Origin: Clavaria fumosa
Taxonomy: Eukaryota > Basidiomycota > Agaricomycetes > Agaricales > Clavariaceae
NCBI GenBank assembly: GCA_951802425.1
Contig: OX637803.1
Span: 1,550,001-1,614,000 of the forward strand
Direction of reading: 5' to 3'
Length of the DNA stretch: 64,000 nt
The translations under genes were made by a program, and so were the position numbers. How positions within the stretch are numbered: position 1 is the stretch's first letter; every line of letters begins with the position of its first letter. Positions 45,434 through 54,043 of this stretch are shown here, piece after piece. The notes beneath the pieces were generated by a model. The model saw only the letters and a list, made by a program, of their open reading frames with translations, was not told the origin of the DNA and did not search any database.

Positions 45434-47431
45434 ATGGCCAACCAACCGAGATATCCGCTCCGTGGCGCCCACGGGGCCCCTGCCTTTGACGGAGTACCGA
45501 CACACCTCAACCGGTACTTCGAGGACATCGACATCGTGCTCACCGGCGTCAACCCGGACGTTCCAGAACCCGATTTAATTCGGTACGCCAAGCACTATCT
45601 CGACACCGATACGTGTCTCCTCTGGGAGACTCTTTCACCTGACCCGGACCCGGTATGGACGTGGGATACCTTCAAAGCGGCCGTCCGACGACTTTATCCA
45701 GGATCTGATGGAGGTCGCTTATTTTCCGTCGCCGACCTGGACCGTTTCATAGCGGACTCGGCCCAAAAGGGAGTTTACACGCGCGCAGAACACGGAGAAT
45801 ACTATCGGGACTTTCTCCGGATCACCTCGCACTTGATCACATCACAGCGTATGTCCACAAATGACAGGAACCAACTTTACATCCTCGGATTTGGGGATCA
45901 TACAAGGCGTCGGATCGAAAGCCGACTCGCTATCATACTACCAAACCACCATCCGGAGGATCCTTACCCCATGAATGAAGTACATGGTGCAGCTGAATTT
46001 CTTCTCTCCTCGACGTCCCCCCACTCTGCGACAACCGATCAACTTTCCGGACCCGTCCGTCTCGCATCTTCAGCCCCCGGGAGAGAAACGAAACCGGTAG
46101 TCAAGAAGGAAGAATTTGATATGTCCGCAGCCTGGGCAACATTCGCTTCCACAATGGCTCGCCTGGAATCGATTTTGACAGCCCAATCTCTCGAACCGGC
46201 AAGACACTCCGCTCCCCGGACAACGAACTCTCCCGCAGGCCGGACGTGTAATTTCTGTTCGGAAATAGGTCATTTTGTTAGTGCCTGTCCGAAGGCCCTC
46301 GAATACATTAAGTCCGGCAAATGTATACGGAACACAGAAGGCAGGATTTGTCTCCCCTCCGGACGATATTTGCCAGGCACTATCTCAGGGAACAACCTAT
46401 CCGAGCGCTTCGACAAGTACTACGCTACATACCAATCCCAGAACACGCAACCGGCGACAACCGCGGTATTTGAAGCACAGCCGATCGGACAATCCGCTCA
46501 CCCCCCGGACATGGAAGACGATTCGGACGAGGAAGATGACGAGAATACCGTGTTGGAAAACATGGTCCGCACCTTTGCAAACGATGTCGCGAAGAAAGTA
46601 GACAAGGGCAAAAGGAAAGCACCCACACCCAGGAATACCGATCCTCAGCCATCTAGGTTACCGCCCCCACCCGCCGTTGTTATTACGCCGCCTCAGGTCA
46701 CTCGTCCATCAAAGCCGGAGAAAATCGAACGACCCGACGTCCAGTACCATTACCAAGCTCCGATCGAAAATCCGGTAACCGTTCAACAAGTATTCGATCG
46801 CGCACTCGACATGCCAGTCCGCGTCACACCTCGCGAACTACTCGCCATTTCCGGAGACATCCGCAAAAAGATGAAGGATGAGGTTACCGCTCGTCGCGTT
46901 CCGGTCACCGCGTCCGTCGTACAGGATACGCTCTATACAAACATTACGGTCCCGGACACCTCCGATCTTGTTGTCGCCGTCGACGCTGCTCCGCTCCGCA
47001 TCGTAGAAGGGATATTGGACAACCGGATCGCCGCGGAGTGCCTGCTCGACCAAGGCAGCTCAATCGTGGCAATGCGAAGAGACGTTTGGGAGAAACTCGG
47101 CAACCCACTACACTCCGAGAACGTTATTCACATGGAATCCTCTCATGGCACCATCGCTCCGACCCTCGGACTCATCAAGAATTTCCCCCTACAGATCGGT
47201 CCGTGCACATTCCATGTTCAAATGCAAGTAGCAGACACGTTGCCCTGCGAGGTTCTTGTCGGACGACCGTTTTTCATGTTAACCGGTTCCCAAACGATTG
47301 ACCATCCCCACGGGGCCCAGGACCTTATTCTCAACGATCCAAACACCGGAGAAAGAATCATAGTGCCAACGAAGGAGCGAATCCCTATCCGCAAATCCTT
47401 GAAGAACAAGAAACCGCATCCGGATTTTTGA
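45434..47431 (+). CDS. gag: gag (with protease-like region) of element E
   Basis: 665 codons, ATG 45434. Capsid region (MANQPRYPLRGAHGAPAFDG, FDGVPTHLNRYFEDID), zinc knuckle CNFCSEIGHFVSAC near 46250, basic and Pro-rich linker (DKGKRKAPTP), then a retropepsin-like fold near 47040 with LLDQGSSIVAM in place of the usual D-T/S-G-A. Residue Q between D and G is unusual; whether it is active is unknown. Ends TGA 47429-47431. A Pro/Ser-rich ORF precedes it (45070-45430); its ATG in A is ACG in E. Confidence 0.92.
   Translation: MANQPRYPLRGAHGAPAFDGVPTHLNRYFEDIDIVLTGVNPDVPEPDLIRYAKHYLDTDTCLLWETLSPDPDPVWTWDTFKAAVRRLYPGSDGGRLFSVADLDRFIADSAQKGVYTRAEHGEYYRDFLRITSHLITSQRMSTNDRNQLYILGFGDHTRRRIESRLAIILPNHHPEDPYPMNEVHGAAEFLLSSTSPHSATTDQLSGPVRLASSAPGRETKPVVKKEEFDMSAAWATFASTMARLESILTAQSLEPARHSAPRTTNSPAGRTCNFCSEIGHFVSACPKALEYIKSGKCIRNTEGRICLPSGRYLPGTISGNNLSERFDKYYATYQSQNTQPATTAVFEAQPIGQSAHPPDMEDDSDEEDDENTVLENMVRTFANDVAKKVDKGKRKAPTPRNTDPQPSRLPPPPAVVITPPQVTRPSKPEKIERPDVQYHYQAPIENPVTVQQVFDRALDMPVRVTPRELLAISGDIRKKMKDEVTARRVPVTASVVQDTLYTNITVPDTSDLVVAVDAAPLRIVEGILDNRIAAECLLDQGSSIVAMRRDVWEKLGNPLHSENVIHMESSHGTIAPTLGLIKNFPLQIGPCTFHVQMQVADTLPCEVLVGRPFFMLTGSQTIDHPHGAQDLILNDPNTGERIIVPTKERIPIRKSLKNKKPHPDF
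47423..47431 (+). promoter_or_regulatory. Probable -1 frameshift site at the gag-pol junction of E
   Basis: gag reads GAT-TTT-TGA. Slipping back one base re-pairs TTT with TTT and continues TTG-AGA into pol. The pol frame has no ATG at the junction in E, so it is probably made as a gag-pol fusion. Confidence 0.6.
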
Positions 47432-50400
47432 GAGCTGGAGCCTCGAATGTCCGCAAACCAACGGACTTACCTCCGATCAATGCGGACACGGAAGCTATAC
47501 CCAGATATGAGACTCCAGCCATTTTTCCTACTTCCGTTCACGTTCCCTTATCGTTTTCCCTTATAAACCCAGTCTCTCTCGACCCCTTCCCCTGTATCAG
47601 TATCTCGGACGTTTCTCTCGATTCCGCTGATTCCCCAGTCGCTATCGGACGTGAACCGTCGCGTCCAAATGTTGCAACCCCCTTGTACAACAAAACCCCC
47701 GAAATAAACTCCCTGTCTACGGACGCCGTTCTTCCAGTTTACTTGGGAAAGAAATATAAGAAAGTCGCGAATCGCGTCAATCCGATCAAAGCGACAGTAC
47801 CCAAAGAATTCCGGATTGTCCGACGCCGACACCCGGACCCCCTAGCCGATATGCCAACTCTTCCGACCCATCCCCCCGATTTCACCCCCGGTCTTCGATA
47901 CACTCAAAACCGGAAAGACACGCACAACGCCAACCCCACCGGATTCTTATGGCCGGAGGAAGAAAAACTCGTTCACCATCTTATTAAAGCCCAGGAAGAC
48001 GCCTTCGCTTGGAAAGAGACCGAAAAAGGACGATTCGACGCAAAATACTTCGATCCGATTATTATCCCGACAGTCGAACATATCCCTTGGATCTTCAAAA
48101 ATATACCGATTCCCCCCGGTATTTACGACGAAGTTCTCAAAGTAATCCGGGAAAAGATCGCAGCCGGCGTATATGAAGAATCCAACTCTTCTTATCGGTC
48201 CCAGTGGTTTTGCGTGTTAAAGAAAGACGGAAAGTCTCTCCGACTCGTGCACAACCTCCAGCCGCTTAACAAAATCACTATCGGCGATTCCGCGGTCCCC
48301 CCGATAATGGAGGTTTTTGCGGAATCATTCGCCGGACGCGGATGTTACGGATCACTCGACCTTTTCGTCTCCTTCGATCAGCGGTCTCTGGACGAACGAA
48401 GCCGAGACCTCACCACGTTTCAAACCCCTCTCGGAGCAAAACGGCTCACCTGCGTCCCCATGGGATACACCAACGCGACGCAGATTATGCATGGAGACGT
48501 CACGCATGTTCTACAAGATGAAATTCCGCACGTAACCATCCCATTCGTAGACGATGTAGCGATCAAGGGCCCGGAAACCCGATACGAGCTTCCGGACGGC
48601 ACCTACGAGACGATCCCTGAGAATCCGCAAATACGACGATTTGTTTGGGAGCATTTAAATAACGTCAACCGGGTGCTCCAACGAATCAAGAAAGTCGGAG
48701 GAACCTTTAACGGCAAGAAAACGACAATTTGCGTTCCCGAAGCAGTCGTTACCGGACATACGTGCACATACGAAGGACGAGTTCCGGATGCCTCCAACGT
48801 TCAGCGTATCCGGGACTGGCCTCCTTGCAAAACCCTGACCGATGTCCGATCATTTTTAGGGGTTTGCGGACTACTCCGGATATTCATTAAAAACTACGCC
48901 GTACTTGCCCGACCTCTTGTCAGTCTAACTCGCAAGGACGTGCCATTCAGATTCGAAAAAGAAGAACAAAACTCGATGGACCGACTCAAACACGCGATTC
49001 TGAACTCATCCGCCATCCGACCAATCGACTACCGCTCCGGACAACCCGTAATTCTCGCCGTCGACTCATCAAATATCGCCGTTGGTTTCGCACTCTTCCA
49101 AATTGGAGAAGATGGAATACGATATCCCTCCCGCTTTGGCTCCATTACCTGGAACGAACGCGAGGCCCGATACTCACAAGCAAAAATCGAATTATACGGA
49201 CTCTTCCGCGCACTTCGGTCGTACCGGATTTACCTTATAGGCCTTCCGAAATTTACTGTCGAAATGGACGCGAAGTTCATTAAGGGTATGCTAAACAATC
49301 CGGACATTCAACCCAATGCTGCCATGAATCGATGGATTGCCGGTATACTACTCTTCGATTTCGATCTTGTTCATATTCCCGCAGATAAGCACACCGGAGC
49401 CGACGGACTATCACGCCGACGTGCCGCAGATGGTGAAGAAGATACCGAGTCTGAAGATCACGAAGAATGGATCGATCGGAGCTACGTATTCGCCATGGAA
49501 CACATGAATCGAGCACCGGACGCTTCCTACACATCCGAGACACGACTCGCCGGCATCACCCATACTCGCTTCAAAGTTTACACAGGATCGACGCTACTCA
49601 ATTCGACGGTACCACCCGAGGAATCACCGACCCCGAACGAATCTTCCGCCGTCCTTATACCCCGATCCGATGCAGCAAACAAAAGAGAAGAACAGATTCG
49701 CAAAATTGAATCTTTCCTTCGAAACCCGATCCGTCCCTCCGGCATTGACGCAAACCAGTTCCGACGACTGGTCCGCTCCGCATCCGAGTTCTTCATCCTA
49801 GATGACAAATTATGGCGTCGCCGACCTAACGGATACCACCAAGTAGTACCTCCGGACCACAAACGTCTCGCAATTATCACAGAGGCACACGATTCACTCG
49901 GCCACAAAGGCGTTTACGTTATCCGGACACGTATTCTAAATCGGTTCTGGTGGCCGGTGCTGGATCAAGACGTAAAATGGTTTGTCAAAACTTGTCACCA
50001 ATGCCAAACTCGGCAAATCCGGAAGATCTTCATTCCACCGACGGTCGCTACACCGGCCGGTCTTTTCCGTCGAGCGCACATTGATACTATGTTCCTACCA
50101 AGAGCCCGCGGTTTCCGACTTCTCGTCCACGCCCGATGCTCGTTATCCGCATATCCGGAAGCAAGACCGCTACGAAACGAGACCGCCCGACTTCTCGGAA
50201 CCTTCATATTCGAAGATATACTATGCCGATGGGGAGCAGTAGAAGAGATTATCACGGATAACGGAGCCCCATTTATCAAAGCCCTCGATTTCCTTAAGAA
50301 ACGGTACGGAATCCATCACATCCGTATATCCGGATACAACTCCCGCGCTAACGGCGTCATCGAACGTGCCCATCGATCGGTCCGTGAGTCGTTAATCAAA

Positions 50401-51165
50401 GCAGCAGATGGAGACGAATCGAAATGGCCGGACGTTTTACCCTCAGTCATTTGGGCAGAACGAACCACGATCCAACGGTCCACCGGCCACTCCCCATTTT
50501 ACATCGCACATGGCGTCGAACCGCTTTTCCCCTTCGACATATCCGAAGCAACATATTTAATTCCGACCGCCGACGCCCCGATGACCACTCCGGAACTGAT
50601 AGCCCTCCGTGCCCGCCAACTGCAAAAACGAGAAGAAGATCTAGCAACAATCGCCGATAAAGTGCTCGCTGCCCGCAAACAATCCGTCAAGCAGTTCATC
50701 GACGCACACCGGAAGTCTATTATCGACTACGACTTCCAACCCGGATCGTTGGTATTGATCCGCAATTCGGCCGTTGAAATGGAATTAAATCGAAAAACAA
50801 AACCGCGATTCTTCGGACCGATGATCGTCGTTCGCCGAACACAATATGGCGCCTATATTCTCTCGGAACTCGACGGCGCCGTTTCCAAAATCCACTACGC
50901 AGCTTTCCGCATCATTCCCTACTATCCGAGGTCGCAAACATCGATTCCGGTCACTTCTATCATCGACCAAACGACGGAGATAAACGAGGACATCTCTCCC
51001 TATCAAATACACGAGGCGTCACCCAACTCTATCGACAGAGAAGATGAGCAAAACCAAGCGGCTGACCTATCCGATGAATCCGATAATGAAACCACCGACG
51101 ACGACACTGCAGAAACTCGTCCGCAACGCTCCGGAGCAACCCGGAACCTTCGGCCTCGCCATTAA
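47428..51165 (+). CDS. pol: pol of element E (RT, RNase H, integrase)
   Basis: 1,245 codons, open. RT near residues 220-400 with FVDDVAIKG as the active site (about 374) instead of Y-x-D-D. RNase H with AVDSSNIAVGFALF and HTGADGLSRRR. Integrase: zinc region (H-x4-H in AHDSLGHKG, CHQCQTRQ), catalytic IDTMFLP, TDNGAPF and NGVIERAH. No chromodomain at the C-terminus, which is acidic then basic (SGATRNLRPRH). A Ty3-type lineage clearly different from the chromoviruses B, D, F, G and H. All catalytic acids are present. Confidence 0.94.
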   Translation: MRAGASNVRKPTDLPPINADTEAIPRYETPAIFPTSVHVPLSFSLINPVSLDPFPCISISDVSLDSADSPVAIGREPSRPNVATPLYNKTPEINSLSTDAVLPVYLGKKYKKVANRVNPIKATVPKEFRIVRRRHPDPLADMPTLPTHPPDFTPGLRYTQNRKDTHNANPTGFLWPEEEKLVHHLIKAQEDAFAWKETEKGRFDAKYFDPIIIPTVEHIPWIFKNIPIPPGIYDEVLKVIREKIAAGVYEESNSSYRSQWFCVLKKDGKSLRLVHNLQPLNKITIGDSAVPPIMEVFAESFAGRGCYGSLDLFVSFDQRSLDERSRDLTTFQTPLGAKRLTCVPMGYTNATQIMHGDVTHVLQDEIPHVTIPFVDDVAIKGPETRYELPDGTYETIPENPQIRRFVWEHLNNVNRVLQRIKKVGGTFNGKKTTICVPEAVVTGHTCTYEGRVPDASNVQRIRDWPPCKTLTDVRSFLGVCGLLRIFIKNYAVLARPLVSLTRKDVPFRFEKEEQNSMDRLKHAILNSSAIRPIDYRSGQPVILAVDSSNIAVGFALFQIGEDGIRYPSRFGSITWNEREARYSQAKIELYGLFRALRSYRIYLIGLPKFTVEMDAKFIKGMLNNPDIQPNAAMNRWIAGILLFDFDLVHIPADKHTGADGLSRRRAADGEEDTESEDHEEWIDRSYVFAMEHMNRAPDASYTSETRLAGITHTRFKVYTGSTLLNSTVPPEESPTPNESSAVLIPRSDAANKREEQIRKIESFLRNPIRPSGIDANQFRRLVRSASEFFILDDKLWRRRPNGYHQVVPPDHKRLAIITEAHDSLGHKGVYVIRTRILNRFWWPVLDQDVKWFVKTCHQCQTRQIRKIFIPPTVATPAGLFRRAHIDTMFLPRARGFRLLVHARCSLSAYPEARPLRNETARLLGTFIFEDILCRWGAVEEIITDNGAPFIKALDFLKKRYGIHHIRISGYNSRANGVIERAHRSVRESLIKAADGDESKWPDVLPSVIWAERTTIQRSTGHSPFYIAHGVEPLFPFDISEATYLIPTADAPMTTPELIALRARQLQKREEDLATIADKVLAARKQSVKQFIDAHRKSIIDYDFQPGSLVLIRNSAVEMELNRKTKPRFFGPMIVVRRTQYGAYILSELDGAVSKIHYAAFRIIPYYPRSQTSIPVTSIIDQTTEINEDISPYQIHEASPNSIDREDEQNQAADLSDESDNETTDDDTAETRPQRSGATRNLRPRH

Positions 51166-51223
51166 GTATTTTTTCTCCATCATATCCTTCATTTTTCTAT
51201 ACTTCACATTGATTCACACCTTC

Positions 51224-51250
51224 AAAAAAAAAAAAAAAAAAAAAAAAAAA
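51224..51250 (+). repeat. Poly-A tract (27 A) between pol and the antisense gene of E
   Basis: Lies in the convergent intergenic space (51166-51392), at the same place as a 17-A run in element A. Confidence 0.85.
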
Positions 51251-51392
51251 TCGAAATTTCGGACAAGTCCAAACTTTATACCCGACGTTCTTTCAACCAT
51301 TTTCTCACATTCTCACATTCCTCACTTATCCCACACGACATACCATACCAAATAGAAAAAGATAAACATATATAAAAACAAAAACAAAATAT

Positions 51393-52943
51393 TTACTTAG
51401 AGGACGACTCGCCAAGGAGGAGCATCCGGAGCAGCTCCGCTCCGGCCTTCACCTGGTCCGCCCCCCTCTCCATCATCTCCAGCGCCCTATCGAGCGCCTC
51501 CCTCCCGGACACCCCTCGCGCCACCTCCCGCTCCTTACCCTTCCGACTTGGTCCCGCCTCCGCCTTCTTCTTCTTTGCCGGCGGCTCCTCCACCAGCTCC
51601 ACACTGGTATCCTCCTCAATCTCGTCCTCCTCCTCCGGCGTCGTCTCCTCGCGAACCGGTACCCGCGTCGCACCTCGCCTCGGCCTTTTACTTCCGCTCG
51701 CTCCCGCCGCCTTCGGACCTGTTCCGATACGTTAGCAAATGCGGACCCGATACCTTCTCGACATACCTTCCATTCCGGACACCGCCGCTCTCTCTGTTTT
51801 CGCTCCTGAAACACACCTATCACTTGTCTCATCATGAAAAATAAAAAGAATACCACTTACCTCGCACAGCCGACAGACTGCACGATACCTTATACGTCCG
51901 GCACCACCGGCACGCTATCCCCTCCACTCCGTAGCACGCCCGCCACTTCCGGGTGCACTCCTTGCACCCCGGAACGTGCTCCTAATCATTATATCAGACG
52001 TCGAAAAAGCCTCACATATCTTAATTAACCACTCACCTTATCTCCAGGCTGCCGCGCAGCCCGGGACTCTATGTCGCTCTTCGCCCCGCCTCTCCTCCCT
52101 CGCCCTCGCTCCGCTGCCTTCCGCCTCGCGATCTCCACCCACACCAGAGTCGCCATCATCCGCGCACCGTCCCGGTGCACGAACATCGGCTCCTCCACCG
52201 ACTGCTCGCCTCCCCCGGCCACCGCACTCACCGCCGCCGCCTCGATAACACCGACGGGCGTCACCCCGTCGGTTCCCCACACGGTCCGATGACCGTCTGG
52301 ATCCTCCCCTGCCGCCACCTCGTCCACACGCAGCTCTCCGGCGTCCGGTGATATCGTCGTCGTTGTTACCGCCGCTGCACCGGACTCCGCCGCTCCCGTC
52401 GTCGTCGTTGTTGCCGCCGCCGCCGCCTCGCCCTCGTCGTCGCTGTCACTTACGACAATTAAGCGCGCCCGGGCAAGGCGCGCCCTCTTCTCGGCAGCCC
52501 TCGCCGCCTCCGCCCGCCTCTCCTCCGCCTCCGCCTCTGCTGCGGCCCGCTCAGTAGCCGCCCTCTCCTCGCTCGTGCGCTGTTTCTCGGCCTCGACCTC
52601 CTCCCGCCTTCTCGTCCGCTCAGCGGACCACTCGTCCCCGCGGAGCTTCCGCCACTTCTTGAGCCTTCGCGCAACCCGGACGAGTCCCTCGTCCACCTCC
52701 ACGTCGTCGTCGATCGCTGCCACATATCCGGCAAGAAAATCGTCCTAAAAACGTTGTCAGTGCGATACAAAAAGGTACGAAAGATTCTCGTTCACGCACC
52801 GCGTCACCCGCATACGTCCCCACCCACTCCGCGCACTCTCCATCCTGCCCCCGATCCGGCAACTCCTCGCCCGGCGCCATGGCCTGCGCCTCGGTCATCG
52901 CCTGGACTGCGTTTCGAAAGATTGAAGAATCGAAGTTTTCCAT
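51393..52943 (-). CDS. Spliced antisense gene of element E: six-cysteine, coiled-coil protein
   Basis: Five exons on the minus strand: 52943-52800, 52744-52037, 51981-51861, 51805-51767 and 51718-51393; introns of 55, 55, 55 and 48 bp, all GT-AG, some with CTGAC/CTAAC branch-like sites. The sum is 1,338 nt, 445 aa, without internal stop. N-terminus MENFDSSIFRNAVQAMTEAQ; Arg/Glu/Ala-rich helix (EKQRTSEERAATERAAAEAE); acidic/Thr-rich linker; conserved VWGTDGVTPVGVIEAAAVSA; exon 3 holds C-KE-C-TRKWRA-C, seven residues, C-RW-C-RTYKVS-C; the tail is acidic, then KKKK. It begins 158 bp from the 3' LTR and runs towards pol. Zinc binding is inferred; function unknown. The plus-strand frames over it are shadows. 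Confidence 0.75.
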
Positions 52944-53100
52944 TGTCGGAGAGTTGACGTGTTGCTGTCGCTGGAGAAAACACAAGGGTGTGTTTGGACC
53001 TATGTGCACCCACACGACGCGTACTTCACGATCAACAAACCGTTATTTGGCCTTGTTTGGTTGCAACCGAGGGCGGTTGCATTTTCAGCCCCCGGGAGAA

Positions 53101-54018
53101 TGTAAGGACCATATGCGATCTAAACACGGAAACATGACAGATACCGACTATCCGGATGTTTTGCGATCCAAAGAAATTACGTGCGATACGAACCGATAAC
53201 GATCCGACACCGTCCGATAACCACCGATAGTATCCGATACATGTCCGATGTCGGACACTTCGGTCTTCAATCCCCCGTGACGATCACAGCCCACCGCTCT
53301 CACACACCGCCCACGCCTCTCTATTTCACCTCTCCAGCACGGTCAGCGCTCGACATACACACTATTCCATTCCCATTCCTTTATTTCATATACCATGCTG
53401 TAAATTTCATATTATGATCCCTTTCAACCATTCAATCGTTTAAACGTTTCAAACCCTTTGCAGTACCTTGTCCATTGTTCTTAGTACCCCTTTGCTGTAC
53501 CAGCCCCACTTTCCTTCAGTTTATGAGCGGTCCGGACATTTGCTAGTTATCGGACATTTCATTCCTCCGAGCTACTCATTTCCCCTGTGATATAACTCCT
53601 TCATGTAACCCTTCACGCGACATGGCGCTGTTCCATGTGTTTTCCGGACATTTCCGTACATTCCAATTTGCTGTACTTACAGAACTGTACTTAAGTACAC
53701 TCCGGACCTCTCTGAAATACAGCTTTCTGAACCCCTTCTCTCTGTTAGAAACCTCACCTAAGCTCACCCGTCGTCGCAACCTTCGATCCGCTGGCCTCCG
53801 TCGTTGCCGGCCCTTCGTCTTATCGCACCATCCTTATCGGATTTTATCGGACACATAGCAGAATATCCCGGACACCGTATATTTCTATTTCTCACATATT
53901 TTGAATTCATACTCCACATCCTCAAGGGTGTTTGGTGAATCTCTAACGCCTTACAGGAACCCCTGAAGGACTTGACTGTAATCAAGCAGTTGCAGCAAGA
54001 ACCGTAATACCCACTACA
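53101..54018 (+). repeat. 3' LTR of element E
   Basis: 918 bp, preceded by cccccgggagaa (purine tract), followed by target copy gcgg and the last 21 bp of the D LTR. Confidence 0.95.
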
Positions 54019-54043
54019 GCGGCTTACGTAATAGATCCTGACA

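Larger units (their letters stand above)
44127..54018 (+). mobile_element. Ty3/gypsy LTR retrotransposon E, apparently intact, 9.9 kb
   Basis: Plus-strand element with 918-bp LTRs (44127-45044, 53101-54018) that look identical, TG...CA ends and a 4-bp duplication gcgg. Candidate tRNA-type primer site tggagcccaccgcgag starts at 45049; no self-priming complement seen. gag and pol are open, and a complete spliced antisense gene lies between pol and the 3' LTR. Youngest insertion of the window and possibly autonomous. Confidence 0.95.
37606..54043 (-). mobile_element. Chromovirus D (Ty3/gypsy, H family), interrupted by E
   Basis: Minus-strand element; about 6.5 kb without E. Perfect 5-bp duplication ttctg (37601-37605, 54044-54048). 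The left LTR is 559 bp; the right LTR is 540 bp once E is removed. Polypurine tract complement at 38165-38180. gag is open, but pol has several stops and a frameshift, so D is defective. Confidence 0.94.
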
